Positions 26,303-34,411 of a stretch of DNA of 64,000 bases are shown here, piece after piece (the first letter of the stretch is position 1; the number at the start of each line of letters is the position of its first letter). This DNA is from Rubrobacter indicoceani. GTDB lineage: Bacteria > Actinomycetota > Rubrobacteria > Rubrobacterales > Rubrobacteraceae. The stretch spans positions 62,001-126,000 of the forward strand of contig NZ_CP031116.1 in the NCBI RefSeq assembly GCF_003568865.1. Direction: 5' to 3'. The position numbers and the translations under genes were made by a program. The notes below the pieces were generated by a model. That model made no database searches. It worked only from the letters and a program-made list of their open reading frames with translations, and had not been told where the DNA came from.

Positions 26303-26332
26303 TTGACAAATCAAATAAAGTTGATGTAATAT
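26303..26332 (+). promoter_or_regulatory. ars operon promoter
   Basis: A consensus -35, TTGACA at 26303-26308, and a -10, TAATAT at 26327-26332, are separated by 18 bases. The AT-rich stretch stands out from the surrounding high-GC DNA. The two ArsR boxes overlap the spacer and the region just after the -10, which is a standard repressor arrangement. Confidence 0.8.
26310..26325. promoter_or_regulatory. ArsR operator box 1
   Basis: ATCAAATAAAGTTGAT is an ATCAA-N6-TTGAT inverted repeat, the form expected for SmtB/ArsR repressors. It sits between the -35 and -10 of the ars promoter. The regulator is presumably the product of the arsR gene at 27139. Confidence 0.85.
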
Positions 26333-26348
26333 ATCAAATAAAGTTGAT
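26333..26348. promoter_or_regulatory. ArsR operator box 2
   Basis: An exact second copy of the 16-base box, 23 bases downstream of the first and directly after the -10 element. Two identical boxes in register allow cooperative binding of repressor dimers and tight repression. Confidence 0.85.
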
Positions 26349-26359
26349 CTATAAGGGAT

Positions 26360-27142
26360 ATGACTGCTATGGGCGATGGGATAAAGGGGCGGGTTCGGGA
26401 GCGGTATGCCGGGCTTGCGGAGACGAGTGGTTCGTGTTGCGAGGGGCAGGTCGGTGCCCTGACGGGCGGGGGTTATTCGGAGGCGGAGCCTGGTGAGGTC
26501 GGCGGGGCTTCAGCGACATCGCTTGGGTGCGGGAACCCGGTCGCGCTGGCGACGTTGTCTGCCGGGGAGGTTGTTCTGGATCTCGGGAGCGGCGGCGGCA
26601 TAGACGTTCTTCTCTCGGCGAGGCGGGTTCTGCCGGGCGGGAGGGCCTACGGTCTCGACATGACCGATGAGATGCTCGCTCTGGCGGAGAAGAACCGGGC
26701 GGAGTCCGGGCTTACGAACGTCGAGTTTCTGAAAGGTGAGATCGAAAGCATCCCACTCCCCGATTCGCACGTGGATGTGGTGATCTCGAACTGCGTGGTC
26801 AACCTCTCGACCGATAAGCCGAAGGTTCTCGCCGAGGCGCACCGCGTTCTGAAACCCGGCGGCAGGTTCGCCGTCTCGGACGTCGTGTTTCTCGGCAGGA
26901 AATCCGGGTTGCCGGAGCGCGTGCGCGAGAAAGTGGAGCTCTGGACGGGCTGCGTCGTCGGTGCGCTGGAGCGCGACGAGTATGTGCGGCTGCTCCTTGG
27001 GGCGGGGTTCACCGATGTCTCTGTCGAGGTGACAAACGAGTACGACGCGGGTTCAGTAGACGGCCTCACGACCGACGAGGAGAAGGACGTCTTCCGGCGG
27101 GTTCCGGCGGCGAGCGCGTTCGTGCGGGCGAGGAAGGCTTGA
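26360..27142 (+). CDS. arsM: arsenite S-adenosylmethionine methyltransferase
   Basis: The 260-residue product has the SAM site VVLDLGSGGGIDVLLSARRV and the cysteines that bind trivalent arsenic. C57 (SLGCGNP), C145 (ISNCVVNLS) and C198 (WTGCVVGAL) correspond to the three conserved ArsM cysteines, and an extra CC pair is at 26-27. It methylates As(III) to mono-, di- and trimethyl forms, which can be volatile. ATG 26360 lies just after the doubled ArsR operator; ATG 26369 is an alternative with better ribosome-site spacing. It is the first gene of the operon and overlaps arsR. Confidence 0.93.
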   Translation: MTAMGDGIKGRVRERYAGLAETSGSCCEGQVGALTGGGYSEAEPGEVGGASATSLGCGNPVALATLSAGEVVLDLGSGGGIDVLLSARRVLPGGRAYGLDMTDEMLALAEKNRAESGLTNVEFLKGEIESIPLPDSHVDVVISNCVVNLSTDKPKVLAEAHRVLKPGGRFAVSDVVFLGRKSGLPERVREKVELWTGCVVGALERDEYVRLLLGAGFTDVSVEVTNEYDAGSVDGLTTDEEKDVFRRVPAASAFVRARKA

Positions 27143-27513
27143 CGCTCAAGGGGGCCGGGGTGGAAGCTCCGTTCACGGGGGCGCGGGCAGAAGAACTCGC
27201 CGCGTTCGGACAGGCTCTGTCGGACCCGATACGGGTAAAGATGCTCGCCATGATGGCCTCCGGTCGCGAGCGCTGTTTGCTCCCCGGAGACCCTGTCCCG
27301 AACGCCGAAAGCTCATCCGGGTTGTGTGTCTGCGAGTTCGAGGAATACTTCGGGATGGCCCAGTCGAAGGTCTCGTATCACATGAAGAAGCTCAAGGAGG
27401 CGGGTCTGGTAAGCGAGGAGCGTCGCGGCCGGTGGAACTATTACTCCGTCAACCACGAAACCCTCGCCGGAGCGGCGGACGATCTGAAGGCGCTCGGGTG
27501 TCGCAGCGAGTGA
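27139..27513 (+). CDS. arsR: ArsR/SmtB family arsenic-responsive repressor
   Basis: The 124-residue winged-helix repressor has FGQALSDPIRVKMLAMMA, the metal-binding pair C63-x-C65 (GLCVCEFEEY) at the position of the ArsR LCVCDL motif, a third cysteine at C46, and the recognition region AQSKVSYHMKKLKEAGLV. Binding of As(III) should release it from the two boxes at 26310-26348. TTG 27139 overlaps the arsM stop, so repressor and methyltransferase are made together in an autoregulatory loop. Confidence 0.92.
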   Translation: MTLKGAGVEAPFTGARAEELAAFGQALSDPIRVKMLAMMASGRERCLLPGDPVPNAESSSGLCVCEFEEYFGMAQSKVSYHMKKLKEAGLVSEERRGRWNYYSVNHETLAGAADDLKALGCRSE

Positions 27514-27517
27514 TCCC

Positions 27518-27544
27518 GCAAAAGCAGAGAGACCCGGCTTTTGC
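27518..27544 (+). other. inverted repeat between arsR and arsH
   Basis: GCAAAAGC (27518-27525) and GCTTTTGC (27537-27544) form an 8-bp hairpin with an 11-base loop a few bases after the arsR stop. It may partly terminate transcription or protect the upstream message. Confidence 0.5.
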
Positions 27545-27595
27545 ACGATCACACCGAAGTGAAACCCACGCAAAGAGACCAGAACCGGAGGGTAA

Positions 27596-28318
27596 ATGAA
27601 CGGCTTTCCCGCGCTTTCACCGGAGTACCTCGACCCGCCCACGCATGAGAAGCTGGAGGTGCGGCGACCGTTTGCGCATCCGCCGCGCATACTCCTTCTG
27701 TACGGTTCGCTCAGGGAGCGGTCGTACAGTCGGCTGCTCGTCGAGGAGGCGGAGAGGCTGCTCACGAGCTTCGGGGCCGAGACCCGCATCTACGACCCTC
27801 GCGGTCTGCCGCAGCCGGACGATGCCGCGCCGGATCACCCCAAAGTCGCGGAGCTGCGGGCGGCCTCCCTCTGGTCGGAGGGACACGTCTGGTGCAGCCC
27901 CGAGCGGCACGGCGCCGTGACCGGCATCTTTAAATCGCAGATAGACTGGCTTCCGCTAAAGAGCGGCGGCGTGCGGCCGACGCAGGGGCGAACGCTCGCG
28001 GTGATGCAGGTCAACGCCGGGTCGCAGTCGTTCAATACCGTAAACGCCCTCCGGGTACTCGGACGCTGGATGCGGATGATCGCGATCCCCAACCAGTCGT
28101 CCGTTGCAAAGGCCTACGAAGAGTTCGACGAAGACGGTCGCATGAAACCATCGGCCTACTACGACCGGCTCGTAGACGTAATGGAGGAGCTGGTCAAGTT
28201 CACCCTCCTGACGCGGGAGAGATCAGACTACCTTGTAGACCGCTACAGCGAACGGAAAAGCGAAGGACGCCCGCCGCATGGTCAGCCTCACCTCGAGGAC
28301 GCCCGCGACGCCTCCTGA
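27596..28318 (+). CDS. arsH: arsenical resistance protein ArsH (NADPH FMN reductase)
   Basis: The 240-residue flavodoxin-like protein has the FMN phosphate loop [17 protein letters not shown], the [21 protein letters not shown] region, and the [24 protein letters not shown] region typical of ArsH (not of general NADPH quinone reductases). ArsH oxidises toxic trivalent methylarsenicals to the pentavalent form. It pairs logically with ArsM upstream. ATG 27596 follows CGGAGGG. It lies about 80 bases after arsR. Confidence 0.92.
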   Translation: MNGFPALSPEYLDPPTHEKLEVRRPFAHPPRILLLYGSLRERSYSRLLVEEAERLLTSFGAETRIYDPRGLPQPDDAAPDHPKVAELRAASLWSEGHVWCSPERHGAVTGIFKSQIDWLPLKSGGVRPTQGRTLAVMQVNAGSQSFNTVNALRVLGRWMRMIAIPNQSSVAKAYEEFDEDGRMKPSAYYDRLVDVMEELVKFTLLTRERSDYLVDRYSERKSEGRPPHGQPHLEDARDAS

Positions 28319-28393
28319 GCGCCGGTCGTCAGACCGCGGACATCCCGAAATCATTGTTTAACCGGCCTGAAACCCGGACCGGGCGAAGCTTAT

Positions 28394-28409
28394 ATAAACT
28401 GCCCTTGAT
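28394..28409. promoter_or_regulatory. possible degenerate ArsR box before arsC
   Basis: ATAAACTGCCCTTGAT matches the ATCAA-N6-TTGAT frame of the two operator boxes with one mismatch in the left half. It lies 25-40 bases before the first arsC start in an AT-rich patch (TTATATAAA), where a secondary promoter is plausible. Confidence 0.45.
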
Positions 28410-28433
28410 TTCGAACCCGGAAAGGAACCCCAG

Positions 28434-28865
28434 ATGGAGAAGCAGCGCGTTCTATTTCTCTGCACCCACAACTCCGCCCGCAGCCAGATGGCCGAGGGGC
28501 TGCTAAGAGAAGTCGCCGGAGAGCGCTTCGAGTCGCACAGCGCCGGTACGGAGAAGACGCACGTAAGGCCGCTCGCGATAGAGGCGATGCGCGAGGTCGG
28601 GGTGGACCTCTCCGGGCAGGAGTCCAAGACCCTGGATCGCTACATCAGGGAGCCGTTCGACTACGTCGTGACGGTCTGCGACTCGGCAAACGAGGCCTGT
28701 CCGTTTTTCCCGAACGCCCGGGAGAGGCTGCACTGGTCCTTTCCCGACCCGTCGAAGGCGGAGGGCTCGGAAAAGGAGAAGCTGGCGTTCTACGGGGAGG
28801 TCAGGGACGCCATCCGCAGGCGCATCGAAAGCGAGCTCGTAAACGTCGGGAGCGCAAGGAGTTAA
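28434..28865 (+). CDS. arsC: thioredoxin-type arsenate reductase (copy 1)
   Basis: The 143-residue low-molecular-weight phosphatase-fold reductase has the CX5R loop C10THNSAR16 and the two resolving cysteines C82 and C89 (VTVCDSANEACPFF). These are the same positions as in the staphylococcal pI258 ArsC. It reduces arsenate to arsenite and is recycled by thioredoxin. GAAAGGA precedes ATG 28434. It is followed 29 bases later by a second, diverged arsC. Confidence 0.93.
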   Translation: MEKQRVLFLCTHNSARSQMAEGLLREVAGERFESHSAGTEKTHVRPLAIEAMREVGVDLSGQESKTLDRYIREPFDYVVTVCDSANEACPFFPNARERLHWSFPDPSKAEGSEKEKLAFYGEVRDAIRRRIESELVNVGSARS

Positions 28866-28894
28866 ACCGGAGCCTTATCTTCGGAGAAAGGAAT

Positions 28895-29395
28895 ATGGTC
28901 GTGAAGGGGTCAAGAAAGCAGCGGGTTCTTTTCCTGTGTACCCAGAACTCGGCGCGCAGCCAGATGGCGGAGGCGCTTCTCAGGCATCACGCCGGGGACC
29001 GGTTCGAGGCGTACAGCGCGGGGGTGCACGCGGCAGATGAGATCCATCCCCACGTCGAGCGAGTGCTGTCCGAGGTAGGGGTCTCTATGGCCGGCCAGCG
29101 TCCGAAGCCGCTCGGGGAGTACTTCGGCAAGGTCGGGTTCAACTACCTCGTGATCGTCTGCGCAAGGGCGGAGAGGGAATGCCCGGTTAACTTCCCCGGC
29201 GTCGGGACGCGGTTTTCGTGGATCTTCGACGACCCGCGCGGCGCGTCGGTGGCCGAAGAAGACCGGCTGGAGAAGTTCCGCAAGGTGCGGGACGGCATAG
29301 AGCTGCGCATCCTTGACTGGCTTGACCGCCCCGAAACCGAGCTTGCAAAGCTCCGCAGGGAGCGCGAGGTGGAACGCGCCGAGCGGCTGGCTTAG
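28895..29395 (+). CDS. arsC: thioredoxin-type arsenate reductase (copy 2)
   Basis: The 166-residue product has the CX5R loop at C15TQNSAR21 and the resolving cysteines C89 and C96 (IVCARAERECPVNF), so it keeps the redox triad. It also carries a C-terminal charged extension (LRREREVERAERLA). The residues between motifs differ strongly from copy 1, suggesting separate acquisition rather than recent duplication. Such proteins are also called ArsC-type protein-tyrosine phosphatases. It lies 29 bases after copy 1. Confidence 0.9.
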   Translation: MVVKGSRKQRVLFLCTQNSARSQMAEALLRHHAGDRFEAYSAGVHAADEIHPHVERVLSEVGVSMAGQRPKPLGEYFGKVGFNYLVIVCARAERECPVNFPGVGTRFSWIFDDPRGASVAEEDRLEKFRKVRDGIELRILDWLDRPETELAKLRREREVERAERLA

Positions 29396-29502
29396 ATACT
29401 TCGTCTCAGGCTTCTCCGTCTTCTGGAAGTCTCCATACAACGCGAGCACCCCCTCCGGGTGGATAATCCCTTCAAGGACGTGTCGGCGGGACGGGAGCGT
29501 GT

Positions 29503-30969
29503 GTGGTGAGCGAGGTAGTGGTTCTCGGTGGCGGCCCGGCGGGGGTAACGGCGGCTCTTCGGGCGCGGGAGCTGGGCGCGTCCGTTGCGCTCGTCGAGCG
29601 GGGTCGGCTCGGCGGGACGTGCACAAACGACGGCTGCGTCCCGACCCGCGCTCTGGCAAAGGCCGCGAGGCTTGTGCGTGACGCGGAGCAGTTCGGCCTC
29701 TACGGTCTTTCGGGCTCCGTGCCGCAGGTTGACTTCGCGGGGGTCCTCGGCGCGGCCCGGCGGGTGGTCGAGGAAGTTCACGCAAAGAAATCCCTTGCCC
29801 GGCGGCTCCGGGAGGCCGGGGTCCGGGTCGTGGATGAGGCCGGAGCGGTCGCGTTCGCCTCACCCGAGACCGTGAGCCTCGAGTCGGGGGGTGAGCTCGG
29901 CGCCGACCGGTTTATCGTCTGCGCGGGCGGACATGCAAGGAGGCTCGGGTTTCCGGGGGCGGAGTACGCCCTGACCCACAGCGACGTCTGGGACATGGAG
30001 ACGCTCCCCAAAAAGGTAGCGGTCGTCGGCGCGGCCGCGACGGGCTGCCAGCTTGCCTCGGTCTTTGCGGCGTTCGGCTCCGGGGTAACCCTTCTGGACC
30101 TTGCCCCGAGGCTTCTCCCCGGCGAGGACGAGGCGGTCTCACGGGCGGTAACGGAGAGCTTTGCGAGGCGCGGCATCGGCGTGCGGACCGGGCTCGACGG
30201 CATAGATAAAATAGAGAAAATAGAGAAGCCGGAGAAGGGGGACGCCCGGTTCGTGGTCTCCTACACGCTCGGGGAGGAAAAGCGGACGCTCTCGGTCGGG
30301 GCGGTCGTGCTCTCGGTCGGGTGGCCGGGGAACGTGGATTCTCTGGGCCTGGAGCTTGCGGGGGTCGCGACGGAGCGGGGCTACGTGGTGGTGGACGACA
30401 CCCTGAAGACAAGCGTCCCGCACATCTACGCCGCCGGGGACATAACGGGGCGGATGATGCTGGTGCAGAGCGCGACGCAGGAGGGGCGGCTCGCGGCGGA
30501 AGGGGCGGTTCTAGGCGACGGGCGTCCGTGGCGGCACGAGATAGTCCCGCACGGCGGCTTCACCGACCCGGAGTACGCAAGCGTCGGCCTGACGGAGGCC
30601 GCTGCGCGCCGGATCACGGACTGCGTCGTCGCGAGCGTCCCGTACTCCGACCTCGACCGGGGCGTGATAGACGGCTACCGCGAGGGGGTGTGCAAGCTTG
30701 TCGTGGAGCGCGGCACGAGGCGCATCCTCGGGGCGCACATCGTCGGGGAACAGGCCGTCGAGGTCGTCCAGCTTGTAGCCACGGCGATGCGCGGGGTCAT
30801 GCGCGTCGACCAGCTCGCCGACCTCGAACTCGCCTACCCGACCTTTACTGCCGTCGTGGGGCTGGCCGCCCGCGCCGCAACCCGCCAGCTCGACGCGAAC
30901 GGGTCGGTCTCGAACGGCCGCAACCGCCCCGAAGCCGCCGAGTGGGAACTCGGACGCGACAGGCTCTAA
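29503..30969 (+). CDS. MerA/dihydrolipoamide-dehydrogenase-like FAD oxidoreductase
   Basis: The 488-residue flavoprotein disulfide reductase has the FAD motif (VVVLGGGPAGVTAALRARELGA), the redox pair C40 and C45 (GGTCTNDGCVPTRAL), and an NAD(P) site (VAVVGAAATGCQLASVFAAFG). The second FAD motif is IYAAGDIT and a C-terminal dimer domain follows. The C terminus reads AYPTFTAVVGLAA, without the His-Glu pair of lipoamide dehydrogenase or the vicinal cysteines of mercuric reductase. No N-terminal HMA domain is present. GTG at 29503 or 29506 starts it. It lies about 107 bases after arsC copy 2 and may act on arsenical or thiol substrates. Confidence 0.85.
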   Translation: MVSEVVVLGGGPAGVTAALRARELGASVALVERGRLGGTCTNDGCVPTRALAKAARLVRDAEQFGLYGLSGSVPQVDFAGVLGAARRVVEEVHAKKSLARRLREAGVRVVDEAGAVAFASPETVSLESGGELGADRFIVCAGGHARRLGFPGAEYALTHSDVWDMETLPKKVAVVGAAATGCQLASVFAAFGSGVTLLDLAPRLLPGEDEAVSRAVTESFARRGIGVRTGLDGIDKIEKIEKPEKGDARFVVSYTLGEEKRTLSVGAVVLSVGWPGNVDSLGLELAGVATERGYVVVDDTLKTSVPHIYAAGDITGRMMLVQSATQEGRLAAEGAVLGDGRPWRHEIVPHGGFTDPEYASVGLTEAAARRITDCVVASVPYSDLDRGVIDGYREGVCKLVVERGTRRILGAHIVGEQAVEVVQLVATAMRGVMRVDQLADLELAYPTFTAVVGLAARAATRQLDANGSVSNGRNRPEAAEWELGRDRL

Positions 30970-30976
30970 GTTTTCC

Positions 30977-31876
30977 CTAGCCGACGGGCTGACCGCCGGT
31001 TACGTCTATGGCCGAGCCGTTCAGGTAGCTCGACTCGTCGGAGGCGAGCAGGACAAAGACCGGGGAGAGCTCGACGGGCTGACCGGGACGGCCCATCGGG
31101 GACTGCTGCCCGAAGGCGGCGACGGTCTCCGGCGGCATCGAGGCCGGGATTATCGGCGTCCATACCGGCCCCGGTGCGACGATGTTGGCCCGAAGACCGT
31201 ACTGGACCACGTCCTGAGCCAGCCCCTCGGTGAAGGTCACTATCGCGCCCTTGGTTGCCGAGTACGGCAGAAGGGCCGGTGAGGGCTTGTACGCCTGAGC
31301 GGAGCCGACGTTGATGATCGAACCCCCCGGAGGCATGTGCGGGATGGCGGCCTTGACCAGCCAGAACATCGCGTAGATGTTGGTCTTGAACGTCCGGTCG
31401 AGCAGCTCCGTGGAGACGTCCATGACGCCCTCGACGGTCATCTGATGCGCGGCGTTGTTGACGAGTATGTCTATGTGGCCAAGTTCTTCGACGGCTTTTT
31501 CTATCAGGGCGGTGCAGTTGACCTCTTCGCTGAGGTCGCCGGGGACCTTGACGCACCGCTTGCCGGCCTCCTCGACGATGCGGGCGGTCTCGTCGGCGTC
31601 GGCGGATTCTGTGTCGAGGTAGCTTATTACCACGTCCGCGCCCTCGCGGGCGAACGCCAGGGCGACGGCCCGGCCGATGCCGGAGTCGCCACCGGTTACA
31701 ACGGCCCGCTTGCCTTCGAGCCTGCCGCTTCCCCGGTAGGTCTCGTAGCCGTAGTCCGGCTCCGGCTGCATGCGCGACTCAAGGCCGGGGTGCTGCTCTA
31801 TCTGGCTCTGCTCCGGGTACTCCGGAACCGGGTACTTTGTCCTCGGATCCTGGTGCGCGTCGGGGTTCTGGCTCAT
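30977..31876 (-). CDS. SDR family oxidoreductase (general stress type)
   Basis: The 299-residue short-chain dehydrogenase has a 50-residue Pro/Gln-rich N-terminal extension (YPVPEYPEQSQIEQHPGLE), the cofactor motif VVTGGDSGIGRAVA, NNAAHQ, the catalytic S ... Y-x3-K (NVGSAQAYKPSPALLPYSATKGA), and a PGPVWTP loop. The extension is typical of the Bacillus YdaD/YhxC/GspA39 stress group. It should reduce carbonyls with NAD(P)H. It converges with the ars flavoprotein gene, whose stop lies only seven bases away. Confidence 0.9.
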   Translation of the reverse strand: MSQNPDAHQDPRTKYPVPEYPEQSQIEQHPGLESRMQPEPDYGYETYRGSGRLEGKRAVVTGGDSGIGRAVALAFAREGADVVISYLDTESADADETARIVEEAGKRCVKVPGDLSEEVNCTALIEKAVEELGHIDILVNNAAHQMTVEGVMDVSTELLDRTFKTNIYAMFWLVKAAIPHMPPGGSIINVGSAQAYKPSPALLPYSATKGAIVTFTEGLAQDVVQYGLRANIVAPGPVWTPIIPASMPPETVAAFGQQSPMGRPGQPVELSPVFVLLASDESSYLNGSAIDVTGGQPVG

Positions 31877-31997
31877 CTTTTTCGGGCTCCTTGTGGCTGG
31901 CTGGTCTGCTCTTGCGGGGCTTTTCGCCTCCGTGGTACACGTGTACCCGAAAACCCGCCTCGTCTACCGGGTGCAGGTCGGCGTCTTCGGCGGCGGG

Positions 31998-33049
31998 CTA
32001 GCCGTAGAGGGCTTTGTAGCTGCCGGACTGGATCTCACCGTCCGAGACGATGACGTGGTCGCGCTCGAAGTCGTCGCCCGCGAAGTACGCCTCCAGGCAC
32101 AGGCGGGTGTCCTCAGCGTAGCGGACCTGACCTTCGAGGGTCGTGCCGGAGATGTGCGGGGTCAGGGCGTGACGGGGCATCGTGCGCCAGGGATGGTCTT
32201 CCGGGGCGGGCTGCGGATCCCACACGTCCCCGGCGTATCCGCCGAGCTGGCCGCTCTTCAGCGCCTCGACCACCGCGTCGCGCTCGACCTCGGCCCCGCG
32301 GGCGATGTTGACGATGTGCGCCCCGCGTTTCATCTTCGAGATGGTCTTTCGGTTAAAGAGGTTGCAGGTCTCTTCGGTCAGGGGTGAGGCTATGACGATC
32401 ACGTCGCACTCTTCGAGCATGTCGCTGAGCCTTGCGTAGCGGAAGCCCATCGTCACCTCCTCGGCGGTGCCGAGGAGGGTGCGCTTGTAGTAGCTCACGT
32501 CAACGGAGAACGGCTTGAGCCGGAGGGCGATAAGCTGCCCGATGCGCCCCGCGCCGTAGATGCCTACGGTTTTATTCTCAAGGTCGTGGCTTTTGGCGGC
32601 GATCTCACCGATGGACCACCCCCCGCTCACCACGTCGTTGTAGGCCGGGATAAAGTTTCTGACAAGGGCGAGTATCTGCATCACGGCGTGTTCGGCGACG
32701 CTCATGGTGTTTGAATCGGTCTGCTCGACAACGGTTGTGTTTCGCCCGGCGGCCTCGCCGAGGTCCACGTGATCGGAGCCGACCCCAGCGGTAAGGATAA
32801 GCTTGAGGTCCGGCGCGCCGTCGAGCATCTCAGAGTCCACGTAGACCGGCCAGAACGGGGTGGTTACAAGGACTTCGGCGTCCCTGAGGTGCCGCGAAGC
32901 TCTTGGCCCTCCCGGTCGGTGATCGAGACGAGCTCGTGTCCGGCGTCTTTGACAAAGTCTTTTATCCCGAGAGCGTTCTCGGCGCAGCCGAGCAACTCGG
33001 GGTTCTCCGCGGCGTCTCCGCCCGGATAGAGTACGGCTACTATCTTTAT
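31998..33049 (-). pseudogene. NAD-dependent formate dehydrogenase, damaged (ATA start and frameshift)
   Basis: The C-terminal 290 residues (32886 downward) are a clear FDH: TPFWPVYVDSEML, LTAGVGSDHVDL, the Rossmann motif GIYGAGRIGQLIA, GYAGDVWDPQPAPEDHPWR and the catalytic TPHISGTT. The N-terminal part reads KIVAVLYPGGDAAENPELLG, but in a different frame that ends at a TAA at 32864-32866. The two frames are joined by a one-base shift near 32886-32910. The codon at the expected Met is ATA (33049-33047). Two lesions suggest a broken gene. A sequencing error, or a rare ATA start with a single error, remains possible. Confidence 0.8.
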
Positions 33050-33184
33050 GCGATCTCAAACCTCTTCTGCGCTCTCCGCGTTTGAACCCCGGCTCGAGGC
33101 CCGGCGCGGACAGGCGATTTCTTTCCTGACCGTAGAACCTGCGTACCCGCTTTTCCGGCGTGGGACGCGTGAGACCGGTGTTCT

Positions 33185-33226
33185 GGATCACACCGCTCGG
33201 ATCACACCGCTCGGATCACACCGCTC
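33185..33226. repeat. 14-bp direct repeat, three copies
   Basis: GGATCACACCGCTC occurs three times without gaps at 33185-33198, 33199-33212 and 33213-33226, about 135 bases upstream of the formate dehydrogenase start. The 13-base core also occurs at 10578-10590, upstream of the manganese catalase gene. Confidence 0.8.
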
Positions 33227-33244
33227 TTGACGCGCGGCGCGACA

Positions 33245-33276
33245 AAGCCGGGCGACAAACCGGTGTCGCCCGGCTT
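33245..33276 (-). terminator. terminator after aldo/keto reductase gene
   Basis: AAGCCGGGCGACA (33245-33257) and TGTCGCCCGGCTT (33264-33276) form a perfect 13-bp stem with a 6-base loop, 19 bases beyond the stop of the minus-strand aldo/keto reductase. The T run is short, so Rho may assist. Confidence 0.75.
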
Positions 33277-33294
33277 CGTGTGTTCTCCGGTGGG

Positions 33295-34143
33295 TTATCC
33301 GGGGATGAAGTCGAAGGTGTCGGGGTGGGGGCCGGTCCTGCCGTCTTCACCTTTGTCGAGGGCGGAGATGGCATCCATATCGTTGCCATCGAGTTCGAAG
33401 TCGAAGATGTCGAAGTTCTGCTCGATGCGCTCGGGCGTCACGGACTTCGGGAAGATTATGTTGCTGTTCTGGATGTGCCACCGGAGAACGACCTGGGCCG
33501 CGCTCTTGTTTACTTTCTCCGCGATGCCCGTGATGATCTCGTCCTCAAGGACGCCGCCCTGGGCGATGGGCGACCAGGCCTCGGTTGCGATGCCGTGATC
33601 GCGCCCGTAGGTCCGCACCACTTCGTTGCCGAGGTAGGGGTGAACCTCTATCTGATTGACGGCCGGGACGACGTCACACTCCGAGGCGAGCCGGTCGAGG
33701 TGCTCCGGCTGGAAGTTCGAGACCCCGACGGACTTCGACCGCCCGCTCTGCTTGAACTCCTCCATGACCTTCCAGGTCGAGACGTAGTCGCCGTTGTACT
33801 GCGTCGGGAGCGGCCAGTGGATAAGGAAAAGGTCCACGTAATCCGTCCCGAGGTCTTCAAGGGTCCGGTCAAACGCGGCCCGCGCGTCGTCCGGCTCGTG
33901 AAAGGAGTTGTTGAGCTTGCTCGTCACAAAGATCTCCGACCGGTCTATCCCGGAGTTTTTTATAGCCTCGCCGACTTCTTTTTCGTTGCCGTACATCTCG
34001 GCGGTGTCTATGTGACGGTAGCCGACCTCCAGCGCGCGGCTCACGGCCTCGGCGGTGTCTCCGGGCTTTATCTGATAAACCCCGAAACCGAGCTGCGGGA
34101 TGGCGTTGCCGTCGTTTAACGTGATGTTCGGTACGGAACTCAA
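33295..34143 (-). CDS. aldo/keto reductase
   Basis: The 282-residue NADPH-dependent aldo/keto reductase has the barrel opening ITLNDGNAIPQLGFGVYQI, the catalytic Asp-Tyr (YRHIDTAEMYGNE), Lys (FVTSKLNN) and His (FLIHWPLP), and the cofactor motif IIFPKSVTPERIEQN. It resembles 2,5-diketo-D-gluconate reductase types and would detoxify aldehydes or ketones. TTG 34143 follows AGAGGAGAG; the frame is open upstream but without family similarity. The gene ends in a strong hairpin. Confidence 0.92.
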   Translation of the reverse strand: MSSVPNITLNDGNAIPQLGFGVYQIKPGDTAEAVSRALEVGYRHIDTAEMYGNEKEVGEAIKNSGIDRSEIFVTSKLNNSFHEPDDARAAFDRTLEDLGTDYVDLFLIHWPLPTQYNGDYVSTWKVMEEFKQSGRSKSVGVSNFQPEHLDRLASECDVVPAVNQIEVHPYLGNEVVRTYGRDHGIATEAWSPIAQGGVLEDEIITGIAEKVNKSAAQVVLRWHIQNSNIIFPKSVTPERIEQNFDIFDFELDGNDMDAISALDKGEDGRTGPHPDTFDFIPG

Positions 34144-34411
34144 GTTCTCTCCTCTGGTCTTTGTTACTTCTCGGGTCCTAGAAGACTTGTCTTTCGCGGT
34201 ATCTGTTGCGGTATCTGTTCCCGGGCCGCGTGCCCGGCGAACCCCCTCTCCGTTACCCCGACACCCGACCCGGCAAACTGAACGCCCGCCCGAACGCCCG
34301 CAGTGCGTCTTGCCCCGGCGTTCACGGGATGCGTTTAGTGCCATACGAAAAGCGGTATGGATGTTGATGCGGGTAGAAAAGATAACAGAATGTCAGAGCA
34401 GAGGAGCTTGC

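Noticed and set aside
26270-26314. TTG 26314 as start of the small minus-strand gene
   Set aside because: It would place the start inside the ars promoter and operator and lacks a ribosome site; GTG 26269 is better.
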